A stretch of 64,000 nucleotides of DNA from Caldicellulosiruptor morganii (GCF_026810225.1 NZ_CP113865.1:1198001-1262000), one strand, 5' to 3'. Numbered from the stretch's first letter, positions 16,834 through 26,727 are shown. Translations and numbers: made by a program. Notes: generated from the letters alone by a model not told the origin.

Positions 16834-17022
16834 ATGCCTGAATATAATAAAAAAGATGGTGTTGGAAAGTCATTTGAAGAACTTGATGAGGAAGAAATGA
16901 AAGAAATAATTGGGAGTGAAGAAAAAAACAAGAAGTCAATTTTAGTTTGTATGTTAATAAGTGGAGGAGTTTCAGCAGTTGTTTCTTTAATTACATTTGA
17001 AGTAACAAAAAAGCTTATTTAG
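16834..17022 (+). CDS. LanM-associated precursor peptide 3 (no GG site)
   Basis: The 62-residue peptide has the same leader pattern as its neighbours (SFEELDEEEMKEIIG), but SEEKNKK replaces the double glycine. The C-terminal part is a hydrophobic helix, SILVCMLISGGVSAVVSL, ending TKKLI, with one Cys and Ser/Gly at small-residue positions. AAAGGAG precedes the ATG. Lack of a GG site argues against C39 cleavage. The membrane protease encoded just upstream could cut it instead. Its closest relative in the window is at 58062, which also follows an M50 gene. Confidence 0.75.
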   Translation: MPEYNKKDGVGKSFEELDEEEMKEIIGSEEKNKKSILVCMLISGGVSAVVSLITFEVTKKLI

Positions 17023-17303
17023 AATGTATTGAGACTTTATTTTATTTTGTTTATTGCAACAGCGAATAAGAAATTAACTTGCAATAATTACCACAACAAA
17101 TTTATATAAGGACGGTTCAAAAAATAGTTGAGTCTACATAATTGTGTAAAAAGGGATTGAGTCACCCCTCACACTCTATCCCGAAAATAAAAAACTGCCG
17201 AAAGAGACAAAAAACAATAACTATATAAACCTATAGCATTCCACTTTAAAAAAATTACTCTATAGGTCTTACAAGGCATTGTATTAAATTGTGTACACAA
17301 ACC

Positions 17304-17426
17304 TTATACTGCATTCTCCACAGTGACTTTTAATCCTAATGATTCTAACTTCTTGATGGACTGTTTCACAATTACTTCTTTCTTGCGTTCTTCATAATAG
17401 TTTACTCCTAAGTCATTATTTGTATC
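17304..17426 (-). pseudogene. C-terminal remnant of a transposase
   Basis: The minus strand reads DTNNDLGVNYYEERKKEV, continues through KKLESLGLKVTVENAV and stops. This is the style of a transposase C terminus. Nothing upstream continues it; the frame runs into the next IS remnant. The adjoining stretch 17023-17303 has only IS-end-like sequence (for example GTTGAGTCTACATAATTGTG), and I see no gene in it. Confidence 0.4.
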
Positions 17427-17453
17427 TTTTCACTTTAATAAATAATACACTTT

Positions 17454-18512
17454 TAGGCATTTGCAAAATGGGTGGTGATTGTAGGTGGTAAATAGTCTGC
17501 TCCACGGTAACACGTTTGTGGTAGAGGTCTAAAAACTCTTGAGAATTTCTGTTTATACCTGGGAAAGACCGAAAATCGTCAGGGTAAGTGTAGAATGTTC
17601 TACCTGATTTAGAGGTAGTACATGGGTGAGGGCAAGAACAGGTACGTTTGCCATCTTTGTAAGAAGACATAGGGCAAGTCCATTTAAAACGCACAGAACG
17701 ATTTTTACCCTGACATTTGCCTTCAGGTTTAAAAGGTTGATTGAACTTTTTGCAGATAGGGACACCATCTTCAGATATAACGATATTAGGGCTTGATGTA
17801 GGTGTAGTATTTTTAGAGGTTTTTGTAGGCAGAATAATAACGATTTTGGAGAAGTTGAAGGTGTTTTTTAAAGTGGAGTAGATGTTATGTGAATCCAAGG
17901 CGCTGTCAGCAATGAAAGTGGAGAAATTTTTGGGGATATAAGAGAATAAAGTTTTTAGCGAAGGAATTAAAGCTTTAGAGTCGCAGATACTTTTATGCTC
18001 TATAGGGTCAGAAGAAGTAGAATCAGAGTTAAACAGAGGTACTAAAGCTAAAGGGATACCGAGAGCGTTGGTTATGACAGCAAATTTTAAAGCCCAGCAG
18101 AAATGGCCATTTACAAACATAAGGCGGATATTAGAATTAGCATTAGCAGTTTTAGGCAAAGAGGAACATTGCCATTTAGGTTACAGAAAGAACGAAGTTC
18201 ATAGGAGTTAAGAAGAACAGCCCGAAGCTGAGTAAGGGTATTGAGTTTGAGTAATTTTTGGACAAAGAAGCAGAGAAGCATAGATTCTAAGGAGAAACAT
18301 CTATGCTTGCCAAAGTGTTTATAGTAAGCATTGTAGAAAGAAGAAGGTATGTAGTTTGATAAGTCGATGAATTTATTAAATAAGCCCAAAAGGCTTTCAG
18401 GCTTGTAGAGAGCCGAAGCCTTTTTTACTACAACTATGAGGAGGGTGACCAGACTTTTTGAATCTTTATAAAGCTTGATAACGCTCATATTGAGCGTTTC
18501 TGCAAAAGGCTA
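17454..18512 (-). pseudogene. Decayed copy of the IS4-like element at 45841-47676
   Basis: The termini (TAGGCATTTGCAAAATGGG and ...TTTCTGCAAAAGGCTA) and two coding blocks match the intact element. A block of about 100 codons is missing between NLNGNVP and LPKTANANSN at a short shared sequence, which shifts the frame. The end after VEQTIYHL is also lost by an internal deletion. It cannot make a working transposase but could be mobilised in trans. Confidence 0.85.
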
Positions 18513-18544
18513 AATATTTAAATTTAGAGTTGGGGGATATTCTT

Positions 18545-18766
18545 ATGCTGATAGTTTTTTTTATATTATATTCTATTTTAGCCTTTTTATTTGTATTAGG
18601 AATGGTTAAGAGTAAAAAGAAATGGAGTAAAATTGCAATTATAATACCAATTTATTTGGAGTGTGTATCTTTATTTGCGGTTTACAAACAAAGTGTTGGC
18701 TTATATGGCTTAGGAGGTTTAGTAATATTTATAGTATTTTTGTTAAAAATACTAAGGATAATTTAA
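18545..18766 (+). CDS. Small hydrophobic membrane protein, possible immunity protein
   Basis: The 73-residue protein is almost entirely membrane helices (about 1-22, 32-48, 52-70) separated by a KSKKKWSK loop. The ATG is chosen because TTGGGGG lies 8 nt upstream; a TTG at 18530 is inside that site. It stands alone between an IS remnant and a strong hairpin terminator. The surroundings are bacteriocin modules, so an immunity role is possible, but nothing in the sequence proves it. Confidence 0.5.
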   Translation: MLIVFFILYSILAFLFVLGMVKSKKKWSKIAIIIPIYLECVSLFAVYKQSVGLYGLGGLVIFIVFLLKILRII

Positions 18767-18797
18767 GATATTACAATTATACGTCAAACAGAATAAT

Positions 18798-18857
18798 TCA
18801 AGGCTGCCAGTTGAGAAAGATCATTTCATATGTTCTGGAGCGAACTGGCAGCCTTGA
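18798..18857 (+). terminator. Strong hairpin terminator
   Basis: A perfect 15-bp stem (tcaaggctgccagtt/aactggcagccttga) with a 30-nt loop is followed by aattttgtt. It closes the small membrane-protein gene. Confidence 0.7.
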
Positions 18858-19180
18858 AATTTTGTTATAATTGGAATTTTAAATATTTGACTTAAAGTAA
18901 CTACTTTTCTAATATTAGAAAAGAAAGATTTATTAATATTTATTAGATTAAAGAAGAGATTAGAGTAAATAGATGGAGCAGAATTTATATTGGATAATTT
19001 TTATTTAGCAAGTGATATAACGAAAATAGCAGTGTGTGCAGAAATCCTTTTCTGATTTATACCTGCCATTTTCACATACTTTTCAACAATGTATTGAACA
19101 GCTCTTCTGCTAAATTTTTTATCTTCCCTTATGCTTTGTTGCAGCTTTTCTCTAAAGATCAAAATTATAATACGATGGGG

Positions 19181-19508
19181 CTTTTTTCTTTTGTTACTAC
19201 ATTTACTCTATATGGTTATTTCTTTTATTCAACAAACTATATAATTTTAACTATTTGCAAATTTGGCCTTGATATAAACTCAAGAAAATCGAAGAAATTT
19301 TAAGCTATTTAAAGAAAAGTGTATTCTGAGCTCAAAATTTAGTTGAAAATTGGCTAAAAAAAAAAAAAAACGGGATTGACAGAGTGAAAATGTATAAGAT
19401 AAAATTTGCATAGAAATTCCAAGAAGATGTTTACAGAAAAAATAGTTCAAGTACAAAACAGCCTAAATAAGAAAATAAAGAAGCAAATATATCAAAAATC
19501 AAGTGGGA
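19181..19508 (+). promoter_or_regulatory. Module promoter block 1
   Basis: This is one of four similar ~250-base blocks in the window. A long AT-rich upstream part (ctcaagaaaatcgaagaaat, then a poly-A tract) leads to TTGACA (19376-19381), an 18-base spacer and TAAAAT (19400-19405). The LanT start at 19516 follows at about 110 bases. The conserved upstream part probably binds an unknown regulator. A weak open frame at 19034-19303 overlaps it and is not believed. I see nothing else in 18858-19180. Confidence 0.75.
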
Positions 19509-20106
19509 TGAAGAGATGAGGAAAAGATACTATTGTGTAAAGCAGCATGATATAACCGATTGTGCAGCAGCGTGTTTGGCAACAATTTGCTTGCAATATG
19601 GAAAAGAAGTATCGATAGCCAGAATAAGGCAGATAGCAGGGACAGACAGGTTTGGCACAACAGCATATGGAGTTGTAAAAGCTGCTGAAAAGCTTGGATT
19701 TGAAGCAAAAGCAGTCAGGGCAGAAACTAAGGAGGCAATATTTGAGAAAATACCACTTCCGTGTATAGCACATGTACTGATAGATGGCAAGCTATTTCAT
19801 TATGTTGTAATACATGAGATAAGAAAAGAAAGGATAGTGATAGCAGACCCGGCCAAAGGAATAGTTAAGCTAAAGCCAGAAGAGTTTTTTAAAATATGGA
19901 CAGGCATTTTGATACTTCTTGTACCAAATGAGAGGTTCAAGAAAGGAAAACAAGAGACAAACGGTAAAATGTCAAGAGGGTTTTTAAGAAAAATTTTTTA
20001 GATTATTAGGCGAAAAAAGGCAATAAAATACCTGGCCGCACAGCATGGTAAAATTTAACTGGCAGCTTGTTCAGAGAAAATTATTAAACTAAAAATTTGA
20101 GATTAA

Positions 20107-21351
20107 CTAAGTATTGTAAACATCACCTCTTTCTTGATATATTTGACCTTTGCTGAGCATTGCAAAGATCAGAGGAATTAAGCGTCTTGCGGTGAGGACG
20201 AGGGCACGTTTATGCTGGTGTTTGGTAACCTCTGAGAACTTCTTGTTGTAGAAAGCTTTGTAGCGTACTGTGTGCACCCTTACACAGTTAGCAGCTTCAA
20301 CAAGATAGTATCTCAGGTATTGGTTACCACACTTAGCTAATGAGACATCTTGGGCATTGAAATTGCCTGACTGATATTGAGTCCAAACCAGGCCAGAGTA
20401 TTTAGCTAAAGCAGCTTCATTTTTGAAGCGCTTGATATCACCGATTTCAGCGATGATGCCGGCTGCGAGAACGTCACCTATGCCAGGAACGGTTGTTAAT
20501 GTTTGAGAGAAAGCTTTAAGAAGTTTTGAGATTTCTTTGTCAAGTTTTTTGAGTTGTTCTTGCATAAATCTAATGTTTTCAAGTGTCATAGACAAAGCTA
20601 AATCATTTGCCTCAGCCAACAGAGGATGTAATCTAAAGGAGCGATTAGCAGCAGTTTTAAGTATTTCAGCAATTTTATTAACATCTGAGAGTCTATTGTT
20701 GCCGTTATCGGATACGAATTTAATTAAGTCTTCTAAAGGCATAGAAGCGATATCATCAGGTGTAAAGTTTTCGATGATAGCGCAAGATGCCTTACCGAAG
20801 ATATCTGAAAATGGGCACTCTTGAGAATAAGTAGAGAATTTAAGGTATATGAGATTGAGAGCTCTGTTTTTTTCGCGAGTTAGATTATGAACAAGGTGGT
20901 AGCGCATTCTGGTAAGGCGTTGCAGTGCAGCAAATTTAAAATCTGGCAAAGGTGTTGGATTTAGTTTACTGAACCTGACACATTCAGCAATAACGATAGC
21001 GTCAATATTATCTGTCTTAGGCAAGAAAGTGTAGATTTTTTTAAATCCTTTGACGATGCTTGGGTTAAGTACGTAGAAGGTTGGTTTGTAAGGTAGTAGT
21101 TCAGAAGAAGAAGCAAGATGAAGGTGAAGATGCCATGTGTAATGTGAAGTTGCTTCCATGCCAAACTTAATACAGGATAGATTATACTGGCTGAGACAAT
21201 CAATAACTCTTTTGATTAATTCGTTAGCGCCTTCTTGATTGTTAGGCAAGGAAAAAGGTTTTTTAATCAAGTGATTACCGGCATCATCGATGAAGAAGAT
21301 AGAATTTGACTGACTACTGATATCAATGCCCACGATTAATGTATTAGGCAA
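20107..21351 (-). CDS. IS110-family transposase, copy B
   Basis: The 414-residue recombinase is the same as copy A apart from scattered changes (for example NNQEGANELIKRVIDCL near the N terminus). The DEDD motifs and the C-terminal domain are intact. The TTG start is again preceded by AAAGGAGG. Because its element interrupts LanT2 with only one base different from the intact paralogue at the joint, the insertion appears recent. Confidence 0.93.
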   Translation of the reverse strand: MPNTLIVGIDISSQSNSIFFIDDAGNHLIKKPFSLPNNQEGANELIKRVIDCLSQYNLSCIKFGMEATSHYTWHLHLHLASSSELLPYKPTFYVLNPSIVKGFKKIYTFLPKTDNIDAIVIAECVRFSKLNPTPLPDFKFAALQRLTRMRYHLVHNLTREKNRALNLIYLKFSTYSQECPFSDIFGKASCAIIENFTPDDIASMPLEDLIKFVSDNGNNRLSDVNKIAEILKTAANRSFRLHPLLAEANDLALSMTLENIRFMQEQLKKLDKEISKLLKAFSQTLTTVPGIGDVLAAGIIAEIGDIKRFKNEAALAKYSGLVWTQYQSGNFNAQDVSLAKCGNQYLRYYLVEAANCVRVHTVRYKAFYNKKFSEVTKHQHKRALVLTARRLIPLIFAMLSKGQIYQERGDVYNT

Positions 21352-21382
21352 TTTAAAAGCCTCCTTTCTAAAGTGTGGTGTT

Positions 21383-21668
21383 AGGAAAAGAGTTAAGCCC
21401 TTTATCCCTGGGGATTACATGTAATGCAGCCTCGCCGATATTAGAGCTACGGAGCAGTTTACAGGGTGCACACATCTGATATGCTCAAATCAGATGTGGT
21501 AAACTGACCATGCACAGCAAACGAGTAAACATTACTCATGTAATCCTTTGGGGTTCAGTCTCTCACAAGCTGTGGCGTGCAGTTATCAAAGCACGTCCAG
21601 CAGGGGGTGACAAAAAATATCCAACAAACTAAAATCAGGCTTAACTTTTTTCTGATTTTAGTTTACCA
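21383..21668 (-). ncRNA. Candidate IS110 bridge RNA, copy B
   Basis: It has the same fold as copy A, transcribed toward the transposase. The 5' side of the first internal loop reads CACCCCCT (about 21601-21608, minus strand), where copy A has CACCCCT. The left target of this copy is ACCCCCT, so guide and target change together in A and B. The second stem-loop carries the CGTTTGCT and GGCGAG patches. Confidence 0.62.
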
Positions 21669-23606
21669 AAGATAAAGGGCAAATTTAAGCTGTAGCAGTC
21701 AATTTTAATATTCAATTTTTAAGAAGTGAGTGTTTTAAGAATGGGAATTTATTTTAATGAATTTCCAGTAATCAATTGGTACTAATAATTTAATGTACCA
21801 ATTGAGATATGAATTTTTTATTGATTTGATAATCATATTATACGAGGGGGTTTTGAAAAAGTTTTTTAAGTTATTGAGACCACAGAAGAATTTGATATTG
21901 AATATTTTTGCAGTGTCAGTTGTATATACCTTGCTTGGTATAGTGGCAGCGTTTTATTACAAGTTTTTGATGGATGATGTAATACCAAATCTTTTGAAGA
22001 ATACACTTCACGTTATAGCAGCAGGTGCGATACTGATTACAATATTCAAGGTGATATTAGGAGCATTCAGGGTAAGGCTTTTGATACATTTAAGTCAGAG
22101 ATTGGATATTAAACTGATGCTGGGTTATTATGAACATGTATTAGAGCTTCCGATGAGTTTTTTTGGTAGCAGGAAAATAGGAGAGATAATTTCGAGGTTT
22201 ATGGACGCGTCAAAGATAAGGGATGCAGTATCAGGTGCGACGCTGACGCTAATGATAGACAGCATAATGGCAGTGGTAGGCGCAATTATTTTATACCTGC
22301 AAAATCCCACGTTGTTTTTTATAGCCATTGTGATGGTTTTACTGTATGCAGCAGTTGTGTTTGGATTTAACAGGGTATTGAGGGAAGCGAACAGGCAGGA
22401 GATGGAAGACAATGCAATTTTGACATCATATTTGGTAGAGTCACTAAATGGAATAGAGGTAGTAAAGGCATTTAATATAGAAGAAGATGTGAATTTTAAG
22501 ACAGAGAGTAAGTTTGTGAAGCTATTAAAAGATGTTTTCAAGGTGGCGAATTTAAACAATTTGCAAAGTAATATAAGCAGCGCAATAGCAGCGGTAGGAG
22601 TTATGGTAATACTATGGGTAGGAGCAGACAAGGTAATAAATGGGCAGATGAGCATAGGAGAGTTGTTTACGTTCAATGCACTGCTTGCATACTTTGTAGA
22701 CCCGATAAAAAACCTGATAGGATTGCAGCCGATGTTGCAGACGGCGATAGTTGCAGCCGAAAGGCTTAGTGAGATTTTGGAACTCGAGAGTGAGTTTCAA
22801 GAAGACGAAGATAGGAAATTATCACCCAGTTTGAAGGGTGATATAGAGATAGAGGGTTTGAACTTCAGATACGGTACAAGACAGCTTGTGCTAAAAGATA
22901 TAAATCTTAAGATAAAGAATGGTGAGAAGATAGCGATAGTAGGTGAGAGTGGTTCAGGTAAGACCACGTTAGCAAAATTGCTTTTAGGATTTTATGATTA
23001 TGAAAGCGGAGAGATAAGAATAAATGGCTATAACTTAAAAGATATAAACAAGAAGCATTTGAGGGAGAAAATAGCGTATATATCACAAGACATCTTTTTG
23101 TTCAGTAGCACAATATTTGAGAATCTGGTACTTGGAAACAGAGATTTAAAAATGGAAGAAGTAATTGAAGTGAGCAGATTAACAACTCTGGACGAGTTTG
23201 TATCAAAACTTCCTTTGAGATACAATACCATGATAGAAGAAAATGGGACAAATTTGTCTGGCGGGCAGAAGCAGCTAATAGCAATAACCAGGGCACTTTT
23301 AAAAAGGCCCGAGATAATAATAATGGATGAGGCGACCAGTAACCTTGACTCTGTAACCGAGCAGGCGATAGGAAAGGTTATAGATAAGGTGTGTGATGGG
23401 ATAACCACTATAATAATAGCGCACAGACTGTCCACTATTTTGAAATGTGACAGGGTTGTTGTAATGCATGAAGGCAGGATAGTAGAGGTAGGAACGCATG
23501 ATGAGCTGATGAGAAAGAAAGGATATTATTATAACCTGTGGAGAGAGCAGCTGATGGGACTTGAGCAAAAAGGGCTATGGGATTTGGTTGGGAGTGCAGC
23601 AAAGTC

Positions 23607-25007
23607 ATGAGAGAGGTAATATATGATTTTGGTGAACTTAAGGAAAGTAAGCTCTTGTATGAATCAGAGATTCCAAAGTATGGACTTTATATTACATACA
23701 TTTTGCTTGCCTTAATAATAGGGCTTGTTTTGTGGAGTATTGCAGGAGAAATTGATATAAATGTAAAGGTACAGGGGATAATAAGACCCTGGGAAGATGA
23801 AGCAAGGATCATAAGTTATGTTGGTGGGAAGATAAAAGAGGTTTTTGTAAAAGAAGGTGAGTATGTAAAGAAAGGTGAGATTTTATTCAAAATTGATGAT
23901 TGGGAGTATGTAAAAAAGAAGAATTTTTTGAAACAGCAACTTAACGAATATGAGAAAAAGATTAAAGATTTAAAAGAATTGAGAAATTGTATAGAAAAAG
24001 GAGAGAGTCTCAGAAACAAAGATAACGCATACCATTTGAGATATCTGAGTTATAGTTATGAGATAAACAAATTGAGAAAAGCAGCAGAAGAAGCAAGAGT
24101 ACAAAGAGAATACAGTATAATGGATTTTAAAAAGCAGATTGAGAGTTTGGATGAGAAAATCAAAAATATTGATAAATTTGAAAGCACGTTGAAAGAAATA
24201 AAAGAGATTGTCGACAAAGGTGAACAAATTAAGCTTGCCAAATATGATATAGGGTATATGGGATTTATATTGAGTGAAATAGAAGTTTACAATCAGCAGG
24301 TGAAGGCAAAATTGGATGGTAGTGATATACAGAAGAAGATTTTAGTATCGAAGATAGATTTGAAACTTGATGAGCTGAAGCAGTCAAAAAGTGAGTTGGT
24401 TTTACAAAAACAAAAAATAGAAAGGCAGCTGAAGCTGCTAAACATTTCAGGTGATGATACAAAAGGAGATATTGAGAAGTATCAGCTGGACATGCTGCAG
24501 CAGATTGATAATGAGATTAGTAATTTGAGTAATGAAATAAAGAACCTGAAAATCAACTTGGATGAAACTGAGAAGTTGATAGAAAGCTGTAGTGTAAGAG
24601 CGGAAAAAGATGGTTATGTGGAATACAGTAGCGAAATGGTCAGTGGTGTGGTAGTAAGGAGCGGAACTGAGATTGGCAGAATAGTTAACAGTCAGGCAAA
24701 AGGTTTTAAGATAATTGGATACATACCAAACACAAAAAGCAGTGGTATAGAAAAAGAGCAAAGAGTAAAGGTGAAATTGACAGGAGCAGGTGGCTTGAAT
24801 GTAGTAGAAGGAAAGGTTACCAGGGTATCACGGGATATAAAGGTAGCAAGTCAAAGTGGGCAAGGATTTTATGAAGTTGAAGTAGAAGTGAAGAATGTTT
24901 CAAAAGGTATTAATTTGAGGGCAGGGCAAGCCTGTGAGATGAGCATAGTGGTTGAGCAAAAGCGAGTGATTGAATGGGTTTTAGAAAAGATGGGATTGAG
25001 GTTATGA
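23607..25007 (+). CDS. Bacteriocin-secretion accessory protein, HlyD/MFP family (MFP2)
   Basis: The protein has 466 residues with the same domain order as MFP1: helix at about 26-45, lipoyl half, long coiled coil, second lipoyl half (SVRAEKDGYVEYSS) and barrel. The start ATG overlaps the LanT2 stop; a longer frame from 23577 lies within LanT2 and lacks its own ribosome site. A block of about 205 bases (24053-24258) is identical to MFP3 while the flanks differ, a sign of gene conversion. Its own exporter is split by an IS. Confidence 0.88.
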   Translation: MREVIYDFGELKESKLLYESEIPKYGLYITYILLALIIGLVLWSIAGEIDINVKVQGIIRPWEDEARIISYVGGKIKEVFVKEGEYVKKGEILFKIDDWEYVKKKNFLKQQLNEYEKKIKDLKELRNCIEKGESLRNKDNAYHLRYLSYSYEINKLRKAAEEARVQREYSIMDFKKQIESLDEKIKNIDKFESTLKEIKEIVDKGEQIKLAKYDIGYMGFILSEIEVYNQQVKAKLDGSDIQKKILVSKIDLKLDELKQSKSELVLQKQKIERQLKLLNISGDDTKGDIEKYQLDMLQQIDNEISNLSNEIKNLKINLDETEKLIESCSVRAEKDGYVEYSSEMVSGVVVRSGTEIGRIVNSQAKGFKIIGYIPNTKSSGIEKEQRVKVKLTGAGGLNVVEGKVTRVSRDIKVASQSGQGFYEVEVEVKNVSKGINLRAGQACEMSIVVEQKRVIEWVLEKMGLRL

Positions 25008-25012
25008 GGTGA

Positions 25013-25052
25013 GGCAACAACCCTTTCATCAGCCGGCTGTGAGGGTTGGGAT
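25013..25052 (+). promoter_or_regulatory. Precursor-leader hairpin element, copy 3
   Basis: GGCAACAACCC and GAGGGTTGGG arms enclose CAGCCGGCTG. It lies 5 bases after the MFP2 stop and 37 bases before a bacteriocin start. Confidence 0.6.
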
Positions 25053-25089
25053 ATAGTAAATAATACTCAAACGAAGGAGGGTTAGAAAA

Positions 25090-25347
25090 ATGGGCGGAGT
25101 GGTATTACAAAATAACTTTTGTTATGAATTAACAAATGAAGAACTTGTGTATATTGATGGTGGCGAATGGTCATGGAAGGAATTTGGTAAATCAGTTGGT
25201 GCAGGAGCAGTTGGAGGAGGAATCTCTGGTGCAGTAGCTGGGAATATGGTTCTACCAGTTGTTGGCACAGTGCCGGGATGGTTAGGTGGAGCAATTGTAG
25301 GTGCAGTTGGTGGAGCTGTAACGTACGCATTATTTGGATGGTGGTAA
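25090..25347 (+). CDS. Class IIb-type bacteriocin precursor with double-glycine leader
   Basis: In this 85-residue precursor the leader NNFCYELTNEELVYIDGG has the EL..EEL...GG pattern recognised by C39 peptidases. The core of about 58 residues starts EWSWKEFGK and is rich in Gly, Ala and Val with many GxxxG motifs (GAGAVGGGISGAVAG), ending in aromatic FGWW. GAAGGAGGG precedes the ATG. A good terminator follows. It is unrelated in detail to the bacteriocin at 10088 but of the same class. Confidence 0.82.
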   Translation: MGGVVLQNNFCYELTNEELVYIDGGEWSWKEFGKSVGAGAVGGGISGAVAGNMVLPVVGTVPGWLGGAIVGAVGGAVTYALFGWW

Positions 25348-25354
25348 AATTAGG

Positions 25355-25397
25355 ACAAGACATAGGGGGCATAAACCTCCTATGTCTTGTGTTTTTG
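25355..25397 (+). terminator. Rho-independent terminator after the bacteriocin gene
   Basis: A 12-bp or longer perfect stem (acaagacatagg/cctatgtcttgt) is followed by gtttttgt. Confidence 0.85.
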
Positions 25398-25425
25398 TAA
25401 ATAATTGAATGGAGGTGATATTCGA

Positions 25426-26583
25426 GTGACTTTGTATATTCTGATTTTTTGTTTTGTAGTAGCAGTTAATATTTTATCATCTGTTTTGATTAATAAGAGT
25501 ATACTTAGGTCATTGTATAATGGGTTAAAAACTCGTGAAGATGTTCTTTATAAATTTAATTTGTTACATAATTATCTCCAAGGATTGATTATAATAGTTT
25601 CAATTTTTATATCAGGATATGCCATGGCTAATATTCTAAAATATATGAGAATAACTAGAAATAAATTATTAGCGATAATTATTGCTGTAGTGTTAATATT
25701 TTTTTTCACTTTGTTAGATCAAATTTTATCGTATGAAACATATAAGAAACTGAGAAATGTTGATTTAAATTTATCAGATATATTGAAAATAACATTGAGA
25801 CAATTATTAATAATTGTTTTTCCAACATTGCTTGTTTTAACAGGAAGAAATATAATACGAGAAATAATAAGAACAAATGAAGTTATGGACTATATTATAT
25901 GGGTTTTGTTAACTCTAATATCAATTTTAATATATCCATACACATTAAAACTTTTATTAAGAGCAAAACCATGCAAATCTCATGATTTAATTATTGAATT
26001 ATCCAGCTTTTTAAAAAATCATAATATACAAAAGGCAAATATTTACATTTGGCCTTCTAAAAACGAGAAAATAGCAAATGCTTATATATGTGGTCTAATA
26101 GCAAAATATATTTTTATTTCAGATTATTTGGTTTATAATCTTGACATGGATGAAATCAAAGCAGTACTTGCTCACGAAATAGGACATTGGAAAAAACATC
26201 ATATAGAAATAAGAATACTTTTGATGTTATTCACATATCCTTTATTTCTAATTGTAAGTTCTTTCTTAGATTATTTAGCAACATTTAAAAATATAAATAT
26301 ACCTATTCCAATAGGTATATTTATTACATTTTTAGTTTTCTTCATATATATAAGCATGATTTTAGGTATTTTTCGAAAACAAGAATATGCTGCAGATAAA
26401 TATGCAATTATGACTGGAGTAAAGTATGAGGTTTACCGTTCTGCATTATCAAAGCTTGCGTTGTTGAATGATTTATCTAAGCATACAAACATAATTTGTG
26501 AAAAGTTACAAACACACCCCCACATTGAAAGACGAATTTATTACATTACAAATATTTACAAACAACTAAAAAGAGAGATTTGA
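25426..26583 (+). CDS. M48-family (Ste24-like) membrane metalloprotease
   Basis: The 385-residue membrane protein has about seven hydrophobic segments. The zinc motif HEIGH (250-254) is followed further on by the third-ligand region EYAADKYA, as in M48/Ste24 proteases. The GTG start is taken because GGAGGTGAT lies 7 nt upstream; a TTG at 25405 precedes the ribosome site. It follows the bacteriocin and its terminator and precedes a tiny hydrophobic peptide gene. Peptide maturation, immunity or membrane quality control are all possible. Confidence 0.82.
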   Translation: MTLYILIFCFVVAVNILSSVLINKSILRSLYNGLKTREDVLYKFNLLHNYLQGLIIIVSIFISGYAMANILKYMRITRNKLLAIIIAVVLIFFFTLLDQILSYETYKKLRNVDLNLSDILKITLRQLLIIVFPTLLVLTGRNIIREIIRTNEVMDYIIWVLLTLISILIYPYTLKLLLRAKPCKSHDLIIELSSFLKNHNIQKANIYIWPSKNEKIANAYICGLIAKYIFISDYLVYNLDMDEIKAVLAHEIGHWKKHHIEIRILLMLFTYPLFLIVSSFLDYLATFKNINIPIPIGIFITFLVFFIYISMILGIFRKQEYAADKYAIMTGVKYEVYRSALSKLALLNDLSKHTNIICEKLQTHPHIERRIYYITNIYKQLKREI

Positions 26584-26640
26584 AAATAATTTAATAAAAT
26601 ATAATCATGATAAAATGTAAATGAAAGGTGGTATTGTTGC

Positions 26641-26727
26641 ATGATAAAGATTATTTTGTCATTTATAGGTGGCGCTATAGCTGCTGGTATATATATCATT
26701 CTAAGTAAACTGAAAAAGAAAAAATAG
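26641..26727 (+). CDS. 28-residue hydrophobic cationic peptide
   Basis: The frame encodes MIKIILSFIGGAIAAGIYII followed by LSKLKKKK: one membrane helix with a small-residue core and a strongly basic end. AAAGGTGG lies 9 nt before the ATG. It follows the M48 protease by 57 bases. The shape fits a leaderless bacteriocin, a type I toxin or a small membrane regulator; the sequence does not decide between them. Confidence 0.5.
   Translation: MIKIILSFIGGAIAAGIYIILSKLKKKK

Larger units (their letters stand above)
19955..21844 (-). mobile_element. IS110-family element, copy B
   Basis: The element is 1890 bases and lies inside LanT2. The core AG (CT on the other strand) is at 19955-19956 and again at 21845-21846. 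The empty site predicted from LanT3 (GGAAAACAAGAGGGAGTTTTG) has the same length as the joined flanks, so there is no target duplication beyond the core. Confidence 0.9.
19516..23610 (+). pseudogene. LanT-type peptidase/ABC exporter 2, split by IS110
   Basis: The first part (19516-19954) is a complete C39 peptidase domain with Gln10, Cys16 (ITDCAAAC), His95 and Asp111. The second part (21845-23610) has six membrane helices and a full ATPase (GESGSGKTT, LSGGQKQ, IIIMDEATSNLD). IS110 copy B lies between, inserted at CAAG-AG-GGGG. Compared with the intact paralogue at 28746, removing the element restores the gene without loss of a base. A frame starting at ATG 21793 inside the IS end reads into the second part, so a peptidase-less transporter could be made, though no ribosome site is seen. 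The stop overlaps the MFP start. Confidence 0.88.

Noticed and set aside
17023..17303. Possible further precursor gene after peptide 3
   Set aside because: No frame with a ribosome site or leader pattern; the sequence looks like IS ends.
19034..19303. 89-codon open frame upstream of LanT2
   Set aside because: It lies across the repeated promoter block, has no ribosome site, and the corresponding region in the other blocks is not open in the same way.
20537..20824. Open frames antisense to IS110 and LanT genes
   Set aside because: They are shadows of well-supported genes on the other strand, with low-complexity Ser/Phe-rich translations.
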